From Isoetes taiwanensis (taxonomy: Eukaryota > Streptophyta > Lycopodiopsida > Isoetales > Isoetaceae): a DNA stretch of 64,000 bases. Position 1 is the stretch's first letter, and each line of letters opens with the position of its first letter. The stretch spans positions 3,919,502 to 3,983,501 of the forward strand of contig JAJEKV010000074.1 of assembly GCA_021234155.1 (NCBI GenBank), in the 5' to 3' direction. Shown here one piece after another: positions 37,401 through 48,130 of this stretch. Below the pieces are notes generated by a model. That model ran no database searches, was not told the DNA's origin, and worked only from the letters and a program-made list of their open reading frames with translations. The position numbers were made by a program, and so were the translations under genes.

Positions 37401-38167
37401 CTAATACTTGGTTGATGGACCTTCTAGAAGGTTGGCCTTGGTGTCGAGTTCCTCTAAATGTGGTCTAGCTGCCCTCATATTCAATGGTGCGAGATCAAGG
37501 GGTCGCACTGACGGTTCCCCTGTCCTGTTTATTGCCTGATAATGCAAAAAGGTTGCTAAGGCTGCTTGTGTTGATAAGTATTTGTGCCCTTGAACCTTGC
37601 ATGTCATGTATGCGGGCATTCTTTCAGTCCTTTTTCTAATTGTTTTCCCTGTTATATGGCTCAGTGCTGCCGTGATAGCTTTCAGAATAGAATAGAATAT
37701 GATTTTATCGTCCACGGAGACCAACTGGCCTATGGGACCCAAGTACAAAGAGAGAGCAGCATGCGTATTACTACCAGGATTAAAAAACCCCCGCCCCGAA
37801 GGGTTTTCGGGGGAAAAACCTTAGTAGCAATAAGGATGCTGACATACTGCACAGTTATATACATAATCACAGAGATCCACGTTCCAATTTGTCCTTGAAG
37901 TCTTACTTCTTGGCTCTGGAGCTCTTGATTGTATCGAGCAAGAATATCTTGATAATAAGGTGCCCTAGATATTGTCTCATCCAAGTCAAAGGTATGCTGA
38001 AATACTTGAAATACCTCGTCCATTGGTGCTTCCGTGATATGCTCCGAGTTGCAGTACCATTGAACAAATTCTCTAGACGCCATGGAACTATGCAAGGTGC
38101 GAGTAAAAGCGGTGTAATAGGATGAGGAGTATGGAAGATCGCCTAAGTGAGCTCCTTGTGGCTTCAA
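37401..38167 (-). pseudogene. Ty3 gag-like region, split by a repeat
   Basis: On the minus strand 38,167-37,863 reads 'SSMASREFVQWYCNSEHITE' and 'VFQVFQHTFDLDETISRAPY'. After the repeat at 37,680-37,862 the frame continues at about 37,675 with 'ITAALSHITGKTIRKRTERM'. Position between the 5' leader and pol supports gag, which forms the particle. I did not see a zinc knuckle. The assignment rests mainly on position. Confidence 0.55.
37680..37862 (-). mobile_element. Pentamer-tailed repeat E, copy 2, inside Ty3 gag
   Basis: It matches 22,257-22,444 along nearly its whole length, with the same (AGAAT)n end, the 'cgtccacggagacca' block, the C-run/G-run hairpin and the closing 'tgctgacatactg' end. 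Here it splits the gag-like frame. Its presence in two different hosts shows it is a mobile unit. Confidence 0.75.
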
Positions 38168-38179
38168 GTAGGAGATGAA

Positions 38180-40952
38180 GGATATATATACTCAAAAGGG
38201 CATTTAGGGTTTCATTCTAAACCCTAATTTTCCAATGTTTATGTTTGGGTATGTTGAGTGGCTCTTAGGGTTAATCACAAGTGGCTTGGCACAAGGTGCC
38301 ATTAAAGATTAAAGGAGGTCGTTCAGACCTATGTGGAATCCAATAGAGTATAGTGTAATGAAGTGGAAGGGAAAATAATAAAAATAAAGGGTTGAATAAA
38401 ACGTGAGTCATAGTAAAGAAGGCATTAATTCCTATAATGCCAAAGGAAGAAATTGATGTCAAAGGGAGCGAAAAGGTTACGTTATATTATATGCAAGAAA
38501 AGGGCATTGCCCCCGCTAAAGGTATGGGCGAATTTGAAAGAGGCGGTTTAGGGTATAGTCCAGCAGAAATGAAGGAGAAGGTTTAAGGTATATGGTCAAA
38601 AACAGAGGCGGAGGAGAAGGTTAGGGGCATGGTCATATGAGAGAAGAAGGAGAAAATCGAGAGGTAATGGTGGACTTCCTCGGGCGACACACCGCGCGCT
38701 ACCGAGCTTTCCAGCGAGTGTTTGGCGAGGGTTTTGGCGCGGCATGCGTCGCCTCTGGTTGTTAATCCATTTGAATCCCCTTCTATTGTTTGCGAGGTCT
38801 TGGCGAATCTTACTCTATATTTGCGGATCTTTGCCAAATCTTCTTCTATTTTTTGCAGATGGCTATTTTCTTTTTCTTGAAGACATGGGTCATTCAATTT
38901 GAGGCGGACCGATCCCGCGCTTTAAAGGTCCCAGTTTTAGGTTTGAGGCCGCATGGCGCAAGATCGTCCTGATACCATATTCGGCTTTTATCTTCGGCAT
39001 GCGCTTCAACTCTATATACGCTACAACTCTATTTTTTACAGTAAAGATTAGCACTTGGGTAAGAAGCGTCCTATTTCCGGCTTGGGTATGTTTCGTCCTA
39101 TTTCCGGTTTCGTCCTATTTCCGGTTTGGAAATTCTCATATGATGGTGAAAACGTTCGATGGGGAACACGCTTCAGTTTAGTCAACCATGCATTACATCT
39201 CAGTGGTGCCCTGTGCTATTTTATCACACAAGTTTAATTACAGAATAACTATGTGACAGGCTATATGCTAACAGAGGTCTGGCATTATATCAAATACTGG
39301 AATACTGGTTTAGACAGTTTTCATTAACTAATGTGATGAACTCGTTCTATTTTATGTTCACAACTATTCAATATTTATCTAGCATTACTCGATTCAATAT
39401 TTATCTGGTATCACTCATAGCTGCTTAAGCAAACAATTAAGAAAAATAGGAATCACTCATACAAGATTAAAATCATAGTTTAATACATAGGAAATCACTC
39501 ACTAGGAATAAATAGTTTATTTAAACAATAATTATGACAAGATTATGTATTAAACTATGTATTAGGAATCACTCACTATGTTTAAACTAAGCAAAGTTTA
39601 ATACATAGTTTAAACATATAGAACGAATATCTTTGAACATACACATTTACTAATAATTATGACAAGATTTCAGGATTCTGTAACCCGTCAAAAATAACCC
39701 AATATCTTTTCCCTCCGTATTCGTTTCGCCAAATTCATGTCTTTCGGCATAACATTGGACTCGTTTTTGTGAATAGCTTGAGAGATTTGACTCCTCAAAC
39801 AATCGACACAACTCCGCCTCATTTCTTGGCAGCAAACCCCGGAAGCATCATAGGGGTAACCCTATCTTGGGTTGTAAATTCTGCATAACTTCACGCGACT
39901 AGCCCTCTCGAAGGGGGCTCTTGAATCAAGAGATTTCGCATTGTTGAAAATGCCTATTTTCTCTTAGGGGCCCTGGGTGCTTCAAGTTTGGCCCATGCTT
40001 TGCGGTTTCTTCGGCTCCTCCGGTCGAGGTGGGGGTCTTCTAACATCCGTTCGAGGTCTTCCTCCTTTTACAAATCGGGAATCTTCGATTGATTGCTATA
40101 CCAATGATTATAGGCAACCCATTGTTCCATATATGCGGTAATCTTGCAACTTCCTCGGTATTCGATCTTTACGGAACTTAATGGTCTCTCCTGCACTTCT
40201 TATCGATTTCCCATGGGTAGGCCATTTCGGATCACGATTGGTGGCCGGTGCTGCTCGCTTGCCTCGGGAGATTTTGCTGTTTGCTCGATGTCCTTGATCC
40301 ACGAATTACTGGACTTCGAGTTACCATACCTATCAAAGGCGTTTAGATCGTCTCTCGGTGCAATTGACTCCTCTTGTTCTTAGAGTCCTCGTGGCCACGT
40401 GTGTGTTACTTTTACCACTGGCGTACTTCCCTCCTTTTCGCGATTCACGGTCCTCTCCTTTATTTGCGTTCTTCTTGTTCTTGTGATTCATTGCTTTTAC
40501 GTTCTTCGGCGGCGACTCGCGCCAATCTACTAATACCGTCTAGATCTTCACGTGAACTCGGTTAGGTCGGATGATTCTTAAGCCCCCGCTTCTTGGATGT
40601 TTCACCGAGGGTAAAATCTGCTTGCCTGTGCTTACGTGTCGAACACCTTCGAGCGGTATTTTGGCGTTGGATTTATGCGTGCCATATGAAGCTGCGGGTT
40701 GGCCGGAAATTCTTAGAGATCTCCTTTTTTTGGAGAGAGAAGGTAACTTCGAAGGAATTTAAGAAAGCGGATCAAGGCAAAATTTATTGTGGCCAAATTA
40801 GGGTATATATGGGGGTATTTACGGTTATTTATTCCTACCACCTTTATTTACATTGACCCTATAATTTTAGAACCCTAAAATTCTCTAATGGTCCCTAGGT
40901 TATTTATTGTGGATTTACACCACATTCCACCGATAAGTCTATTTTGGCCAAT

Positions 40953-40985
<33 letters not shown>

Positions 40986-41183
40986 CATCAAGCTCTAGAA
41001 TTCATGGATTCTATTACTATTATTTTCTAAGTTAGACTTTATTTTAAGGATGACCTTATCCATGAAAAAATTTTTCCCACTCGAGGTTCAATATTGGGAT
41101 TCGCACCCCAATTTTTACTAGGCCAGTTAGTTTTCTATCATAAGGTGATGGCCAGTGCTTGATCTTGGTCAACCAAGATCATT
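38180..41183. other. Long 5' leader of the Ty3 element, probably with nested inserts
   Basis: The 3 kb between the PBS and gag is long for a leader. It has no recognisable gene. Unrelated-looking GC-richer parts (38,650-38,960, 39,840-40,760) alternate with AT-rich DNA holding short repeats ('aataattatgacaagatt' at about 39,526 and 39,651). At 40,830-40,940 some wording resembles repeat family T. A nested insertion is likely but its borders were not found. Confidence 0.4.
40955..40985. repeat. T31 homopolymer
   Basis: Thirty-one consecutive T on the plus strand, that is, an A-run on the minus strand in the Ty3 leader. It could mark the tail of a nested minus-strand retroposon, but no target duplication was seen. 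Confidence 0.9.
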
Positions 41184-41195
41184 GCTCTGATACCA
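41184..41195 (-). promoter_or_regulatory. Primer-binding site (initiator tRNA-Met)
   Basis: The minus strand reads TGGTATCAGAGC one base after the end of the 5' LTR. It is complementary to the 3' end of plant initiator tRNA-Met, the usual primer of plant Ty3 and Ty1 elements. It fixes both the element's orientation and the LTR border. Confidence 0.95.
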
Positions 41196-41196
41196 T

Positions 41197-42776
41197 TGTG
41201 ACGCTCTTGCGCTATATACGACGGCCCGCCCGTATACATCGAAGGACCTTCCCCATCCAACGGCATCCGTCATTATGGGCCCTCTACGTCTAACTTCGGC
41301 GTCCCGGGGTCCGGATGATCGAGTAGAGGACACCAGAGGTGTCATTCCGGCCCCGGTCCTCTATGGGGTCCCCTATATCGGCCGAAGCAAAATATACAAC
41401 ATAAGCACTAGCAACAATAACAACGGACTCACCTCGAAGGGGGTAGTGATAATCCATCTAACCATGTCATCAAATACAACAATACAATGAATGCTTCAAA
41501 TACATCAAATAGAGGCTCCTACCGGTGGCTCGGACTCAAGGGGAGTCGTGACGGCTGGGGGGCCTCGGATAGAACTTGATCGAAGTTATGGCAATGACTT
41601 GGGCTGGCAATAGGCACAATGGCTAGGGTTGACCACTCCATCGCCCCTCCCGTGCATGCTGCGGATAGGCTAAATCAGGCTCGACGTGGATCAGAAACTG
41701 GGAGGCGTAATCCCATGGTATCACCATGAGACTACTCGGGTTGCATCTCCCGGTCGATGAGGTAGGAAGGGTTGCATCTCCCCTCCGAGTGCAGTGGCTC
41801 CATGGGCTAGAGGATCGTGGCGACACACGTCCATGCCGTACCAACTCCCCAAAACAAGAGCCAAGCCAGACGCACTTGCAACTCTTGAGAGTCGAGGCGA
41901 CACCATTGACCAGAAGTGTGGGACCCATACCCGCCCCAGCGAAGTGATCGACTATGAGTCTAGCCAGCTATGGGACCCCATGGCCTTTCGGCCGGGTCCT
42001 CCCTCCACTTTGCCAGCTGACCGGAGTTGTGTGGTGCCCGATCCTCCATAGCCTCGGTGAGCGGGTGGGGCTCTATGCACAGGCATAATAATGGGGAACT
42101 AATGGGTCTAAACTGGGAGCATCATCTAAATAATGGCTACTAGGTCTCTACCCCCTTCCCAATACACAAGAGGTGCAAATATAAGATCAACCAACATCAT
42201 ATCAACATAATCTTGATAATAAAGAGAATAACAACTAATCCTAATCACATACATCTAACTTATAGTTAGGGTTCATTGATTAGGGTTCATGTTCGAGACA
42301 ATAGGTTCTAGAATGGCTCTACTACAATCTTTGAATCTATCTGAAATACCGCCTCGGCGTGCTATCGCTAACTCCCCACGGTTCTCCATCTCTAGCAAGT
42401 AGTTGGAGAAGATGATCCTCCTTCACTCTTGCAACTTTCGTATGTCGAAGGCAGTCTTAGTCGAACTACGATCATGGCTTGGTGGGTGCGAGGTTGGTGG
42501 AGCCAAAAAGTGGCTAGGGTTTAGGGTTTAGCCTTTTTATATGTTAGGGTTCACATGCGGGGCCACTTGGCTCCAATAGGGCGCGTCCATGTGGCCGGGT
42601 CACCTATAGAGTGAAGCCACGTGGAAATGGGTCACCTTCTAAGGTTGGCCAAGTTATGTAAATAACTTGGCCATGCCCCCACACTTGGTGCATACAAGTC
42701 TACTAATGTAGATTTGCATAGTGACGTGGGCCTAGGATATACGTATTTATATCGTATATTCTAGGGGAACGTCACA
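41197..42776 (-). repeat. 5' LTR of the Ty3 element
   Basis: It begins TGTGACG and ends CGTCACA on the plus strand, a 7-base terminal inverted repeat with TG..CA ends. The LTR promoter lies on the minus strand, and the PBS follows at its left border. Length 1,580 bases. It is the better preserved of the two LTRs at its ends. Confidence 0.95.
42516..42543 (-). promoter_or_regulatory. LTR promoter: TATA box and telobox-like start
   Basis: On the minus strand CATATAAAAAG (42,533-42,543) is followed by 'taaaccctaaaccct', a telobox-like sequence often found at plant transcription starts. It lies ~235 bases inside the 5' end of the LTR, which would make U3 short and R-U5 about 1.3 kb. The same pair is conserved in the 3' LTR. 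Confidence 0.7.
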
Positions 42777-43990
42777 GGCTTGGCCTAACAATGTGTACCA
42801 GCATGATGGAATATCATGGGACCGGGATCTCAGGTGTGCGGAGCTGGTTGATGATTCAAAGTGCTCTCCCCGCCTCTTCACAGTCGGCACTACCACATTG
42901 TGACTCTGCATCTACGCCCCCGAACTCCCCGAGGTGGCCGGGGCATGGGTTGTAGCCGGGTGGTGGCAGCTTGCTTGGTGATGTAGCAGTGGGTCGCCTG
43001 GTTGACATCTTGCAGCCTGCCGGGTAGGTGGATCTGCCATGTCCCGTGTTGCAGCCTCTGCTTTCTGAATTAAAAGGAGCTTAGCTCTTGCTAGAATTGT
43101 TGTTGCCTTGACAATTCATGTATGCATTTCCAAAATTGTTCATGGGCTTCTGGATGGAGGCTCTTGCCTTGTCGGGCGGTTGCACCGGAGCTCCCTATTG
43201 AACTCCTGGTCTCGTGGTTCCCGACCTTGCTCGGTGTTCTCAACTCCGTGGCTCAAAGCGACCCGGACACTTTAATACAGTGGCATGGTGACCTCATCGA
43301 CTTTTGAATGGAGGCGGGAGATGGTTGCCATTGTCTCGTATATAACACACTGCCTATCATGTGTCATAGTTTCTATGGTGGTGGGAGAGTCGGCCTTGAA
43401 TTCGCATGGTCGTAGATCTTGCTTCTCCTGTTGCCTTTCAAAGTGTGCCAAATGGATGATGTCTTCCAATTGTTGTGTGCGGATCTCCATCTCTGCAATC
43501 TGCTGTTTTTCTACCCTAGCTGTCTTCTGAGAACATGGGGTGTCGAGGACTGTATCTCTTATGCAAAGCATGCAATTTGGGTCTTGTTGCATTCGATTCC
43601 ACCTTCTGATTGTTTCAAGGCTTTTCGATGTGCCCTGATACGCCATGGGGCTGAACAACAATCAACCTCCTCCGGGGTCGATCTTTTTGACTGGGCCTTC
43701 GCCCATGCCTCTCTCTCATAGAATTGGCCTCTTCCTTGTCCTTGCCGTCTGGTCTGTGCCGTTTTCGTGGTGGTCCATCCGCTTGGTTCCCCGGGGCAGG
43801 CTCGTCATGCCCGAGACCGGCAACTTGGGCGCGTGCCTGGGCGCTAGCCTAAGGCTAGGTTTGGGCTTGAGCTTGGGCTTGGGCTTGGGCTGTGGCCTGA
43901 GGGATGTTTCCATCCAAGTGGGAGTCTGGACAGAGGGGTACACAAATGGCCATGGTTGTTTGGAGTTTACAAGTTGAAAGGGCTATTTAC
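42777..43990 (-). mobile_element. LINE-B, 5' part, minus strand
   Basis: This is sequence on the far side of the Ty3 insertion, continuing LINE-B upstream. It is GC-richer than its surroundings and keeps open minus-strand frames with a coiled-coil-like stretch. It is separated from the endonuclease part only by the Ty3 element, whose flanking 5-mers match at four of five bases. The exact 5' end of LINE-B is not visible. Confidence 0.6.
43272..43980 (-). pseudogene. LINE-B ORF1-like region
   Basis: The 129-codon piece 43,272-43,661 is rich in Glu, Gln, Lys and Arg and helix-prone ('EKQQIAEMEIRTQQLEDIIH'), as expected of an ORF1 coiled coil. Upstream (43,716-43,943) a frame carries a basic Pro-Lys repeat ('RPQPKPKPKLKPKPSLRL'). 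Position 5' of the endonuclease fits ORF1. No RNA-binding motif was identified, so this remains an inference from composition and position. Confidence 0.45.
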
Positions 43991-44879
43991 AAGTGCACAA
44001 GAAGTACTTAGGGGTTCAAAGAATGAAAGCAAAGCATAAACATAAACAATGCCTACCTCTAGTGGTTGGCATGGGGGAGGGAGGGTTCAACCCTATGGGT
44101 GGGGGTTCATTTCCTAGCCTTGGGAATTCTTTTGGAATGGGAAGGATTTGAAGCATGGCTATGTACGGTTGATGCAATAAGCTCTTGGCTCTGTTAGAGA
44201 GAGAGAATATGGCTTGAGAGAGCTCGGGTTAGAGGACTGACACACATCACAAGCATTTTGATCATGCCAGAGTCCGATGGACACAATGGAGGCATGGTCG
44301 AGTTGACTTTGATCAAACTCTAGAGAGAGTGTGGCTAAAAAAGTCCAAAGAGGGAGAATATGAAGGAAGGAAGGAAGGAAGGAAAGGTTGTGCAACAAGG
44401 TAGCAAGCAAAAGTGAAAATAGTTCTAGAGAGAGAAAGTGTGGAAAAGCAAGGTCTAGAGAGAGTGTGTGAGCAAGGCGCAAGAGAGAGAGTGTGGGCAA
44501 GGCGAGAGAGAACAAGAAAGCAGTATGCTTAGAGAGAACAAAGGAATCGCAGCGGGCATGTTAATGGAGGAAGGATGAATACAAAAAAGAATGAAGGATG
44601 AGAAGGATGTTGTTGTATCGTTCACATGAGAGGCAAAATAGAAGGGAACGCAGTAGCAGGTAACATGACCATTTTATGCACGGATCAAAAGCTTGAACTT
44701 CATTTTGCAAACAAAACTCTTAAGCTCTTTAAAAACAAAAAGAACGAGAAGGATGCTCGGGAAAGCAGAAGGCATTGTTAGCAGGGTTGCCTAAGAATGA
44801 GACGAATGATGTTGTATGGTTTACCTGAGAGGCAAAATAGAAGGAAAATGAAGGTGAAGTCAGAAAGAATAAAGTCGAA
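43991..44879. other. GA-rich stretch without gene
   Basis: The plus strand carries many 'gagagag' and 'aaggaagg' runs (for example 44,360-44,520). It may be the 5' region of LINE-B. No gene is supported. Confidence 0.4.
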
Positions 44880-44966
44880 GTAGTTGAGGTTTGTGACATT
44901 ACCGCGTGTATAGCCTAGAATTCGAGCAAACCGTGCACCCAGGATTACATAAACCTGCTAAAAAAA
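44880..44966 (+). repeat. Interspersed repeat family T, copy 5 (diverged)
   Basis: It contains 'tatagcctagaatt', then 'ccgtgcaccc' and 'cctgctaaaaaaa' in the order and spacing of the other four copies. It is more diverged. Confidence 0.45.
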
Positions 44967-45681
44967 GCGTTGTTATGCCTCAAATTATTATCTTATCGAC
45001 ATAGGGTTTTTACTCCACCATACAGAGTTTTCGGAAGTCTTCAACAACCACATGCATATAGTACTAGGTCAAATTTCCAACAAAGGGTTTTGTCCTATTG
45101 CAAAAGGGTTTTTACTCCACGCAAGCAAGAGACAGTCCTTGCTCATGCCAAGAACCGGCCGACTAGGTAACCATTGCTTACTTTCTCTTCTTTTACAAGT
45201 TGCATTCTATTTTTTTATCGCAACTTATTTCTTTATTGCTTCTACGAATCCGACTGCCATAGGTGATAAATTGAAGCAGACTCTGATCCAGGCAAACGAA
45301 AATCAAGAAGCGAGCAGATAAAAAGGTGAATTGGTCAATACAAGTACACAAAGGTACCAGAGAAACTTAAAAGGGAGTGAAAGCGATTTTCAAAGAATAT
45401 GCCAGAAGGTATGAAGAAAATGAGATTGCATAATTAGATGTCCTCGATTAGCTAGGAGCTAGTATTGTGACATTTATAAGTGCGTAGACAGGCTAAAGAG
45501 TGAATGATTTTTTTTCCTATCAAAGACTGGGGGTTTTTCCATCAGGATCTATATGTTTTGCGGTCTATATAACAGTTGCCCATGTAAAAATTAAATAGAC
45601 AGCCTAGTATTGATGCAATGCTCACATAATATTCTTTTGTTCCGTCACAGGATCCCCGGTCAATTGACAATAAAATACCAC
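44967..45681. other. Intergenic, nothing recognised
   Basis: Short open frames only. 'ctccac(c/g)' and 'gggtttttactccac' recur between 45,004 and 45,120, a minor local duplication. Confidence 0.45.
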
Positions 45682-47343
45682 TGTGACGTTCCCCTAAAAT
45701 ATAATGTATAAATACGTATATTTCTAGGCCAGGTCACCATACAAGCCTACCTTAGTAGCTTGTATACCACAATTGTGCATAGGGGAGCACGACCAAGCTA
45801 TATTACATAACTTTGCCAACCTTAGGATGGAACCATTTCCACATGGCCCCATCCTATTGGGCAACCCGCCACACAGAAGCACCCTATTGGAGACACGTGG
45901 CATGACATGGCAATCCTAACTTATTTACGGCCTAACACTAACATTAACCCTAAGCCTAACCCTAACTCACTTTTGGCTCCTACTGTCTTGGAACCCTTAT
46001 TCATCTGGAACTCCGTTTTGAGAACCGTTTGTTGCAGCATAGCACAGATCAACAACCCCAAGACAGTGTTCACGTCATAAGGAGCGGGAGCTACCCCGAA
46101 TTGCTCGCGAGCCATGGAGACGCCTGGAGCAGGTGGAAGTCCTCTGAAGCAGGCATTTGGAGTAGTCTCCTAGGTAAATCATCCGGGAGCTAGGACTCCA
46201 GATGAGCTAGTATCTTGTATTTCTAGTAGAGCCTCCTAGAACCCTCAGTTCATCTCATATCTAGAACCCTAATCAATGAACCCTAACTGTAAGCTAGATG
46301 CATGTGATTAGGATTAAATGTTACTCTTATTATTGTTATCATGTTATGTATATGATGATGGTTGATCATGTTTGCTCCTCTTGTATTGGGAAGGGGAGTA
46401 GAGACCTAGTAGCCATTATGTAGATGATGTTCCTAGTTTAGACCCCTTAGTTCCTATTAGATGCAGCCTGTGCATAGGAACCCACCCGACTACGGAGGCT
46501 ATGGAATGACTAAGAACAACATACCAGGGTTAATGGCAAAGTGGAGGGAGGTCCCTGCTGAGCGCAGCTATTGGAGACCCATAGCATGCTACGCCTATAG
46601 TCGGTCACTTCGTGTAGGCCGGGTATGGGTCCGACACTTCTTGGGTCCATGGTGTCGCCTTGACTCTCAAGAGTTGCAGGTGTCATCCTGGCCCTTGTTT
46701 TGGGGAGTTCAGTCGGTTATGGACATGTGTTGCCACGATCCTCTAGCCGCCCATGAAGCCACTATTCCCCGAGAAGGGAAGATGCAACTCTTCCTACCTC
46801 ATTGGACCGAGGAGATGCAACCTGGAGTAGTTCCGTTGGGTGATACCACGAGACGACATCTCCGGCAGGTTATAGTCACGCCAGAGCCTGATTTAGCCCA
46901 TCTGTAAAGTATGCACAGGAGGGCGGATGGAATGGTCAACCCTAGCCATTGTCTATAGCCAGCCTCGCCATTGTTATATCTCGGTCCGCTCTACCTTGAG
47001 GCCCCGCCGTCAGTCTACTTTCCCTTATGAGTCTGTGCTGGGTAGGGGTTTATGTGTTTTACGATATGTTGTTATCTCTGGTATATCTATGGATGGATGG
47101 ATGTGCTACCCTTTGTGGTAGTTGATTATGTTATATTGTTGCCAGTGCTGACATTGTAGTATGCTTCCGCTATTATAGGAGCCCATAGGGGACGGGCGCG
47201 AAAGACACCTCTGTGTTTCCCTACCGCATCTTGGCCATCCCAGGAACGGGGCAGATGGAGGGCCCATGTAGCAGACGATGTTGGATGGGGGATTTCCTCT
47301 AGGGTATATAGCGGGGCATCGTATACTTGCGAGGAGCATCACA
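45682..47343 (+). repeat. Solo LTR of the Ty3 family, plus orientation
   Basis: It begins TGTGACGTTCCCC and ends GAGCATCACA, and aligns, diverged, with the reverse complement of 41,197-42,776. The flanks are a perfect 5-base duplication ACCAC (45,677-45,681 and 47,344-47,348). No PBS, PPT or internal region adjoins it, so the internal part was lost by LTR-LTR recombination. The TATA position now reads 'ttatttacgg', so its promoter is probably dead; the 'ccctaagcctaaccctaac' start-site region is still visible. Confidence 0.92.
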
Positions 47344-47739
47344 ACCACTTACTTACTTACTTAATCAAAAGGTTAAATCTTTGTTTAATATTGCAAGTTG
47401 ATATTTCTTATAAGCATACCATGTCTTTGTTAAAAGTTGACCCACATACACCGGTCGCGTCACGATTACCCATCCATCAATCAAAAAACCTGGTCAAAAA
47501 GATTGTACCTCTAAACATTATAAAGTAATTCATTTTGCTATATATGCCTGACATCATCGACAATTCCGTTTCAATAACTAGAGAAGTTGGGAGCCCCAAG
47601 GCGACCTAGGGAGCTCAGATTAGTTGGGAACACTGGCCCGGTGAATTGAACAAATTGCGAAGAAGTCGTATTTAATTAAAGTGGGACAAATCTCGAATTT
47701 TGGGTACTTGGTTGAAAAATGGGACTCATACAAAAAGAA

Positions 47740-48130
47740 AAAAGAGGGGAGGGAGAAGGGGCACACCTTGATAAGGAGAAGGGTAGGGGGGAGAAAGAGG
47801 GAGGGGCCACCGGTGAAGAGGGGAAGAGGATAAGTTGGAAGAAGGGGGGAGAGGGAGGGGAGAGCAAAGGGGCAAAGGAGGGAGGGGAGGGGGGGGGCAC
47901 ACCTTGATAAGGAGAAGGGTAGGAGGGGGAGGGGCCACTGCGTTGAAGAGGGGGGATAAGTTGGAAGAAGGGGCAGGGGGGGATGGGAGAGGAGAGCAAA
48001 GGCAAAGGAGGAGAGGAGGGATAAGTTGGGGGGTGGGGGGGATAAAGAGGCATTTCCTGAGGGGAGGGGCAAATGGGGAGGAGCAAAGGAGGGAGTGGGG
48101 GAGGGAAGGGGGCAAGCCCCTCCCCCGAAA
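47740..48130 (+). repeat. Purine-rich tandem repeat, 136-base period
   Basis: 'gcacaccttgataaggagaa' occurs at 47,761 and 47,897, each followed by a G/A-rich block with a shared 'aagttggaagaagggg' segment. The plus strand is nearly all purine for ~350 bases, with many runs of four or more G. Long open frames on both strands here are by-products of composition, not genes. Confidence 0.8.

Larger units (their letters stand above)
31233..42776 (-). mobile_element. Ty3/gypsy LTR retrotransposon (11.5 kb), minus strand
   Basis: Two direct ~1.58-kb LTRs (31,233-32,816 and 41,197-42,776) bound an internal region with a tRNA-iMet primer-binding site, gag-like, reverse transcriptase, integrase and chromodomain-like segments, in the order gag-RT-INT expected of Ty3/gypsy. 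The flanking 5-mers GGCTC and GGCTT are one mismatch from a target duplication. The insertion lies inside LINE-B. The coding region has many frameshifts, so it is non-autonomous as written. A solo LTR of the same family sits at 45,682-47,343. Confidence 0.9.

Noticed and set aside
45940-45975. CCCTAA-like repeats as an internal telomere
   Set aside because: Only a few imperfect copies; they align with the start-site region of the Ty3 LTR and so belong to the solo LTR.
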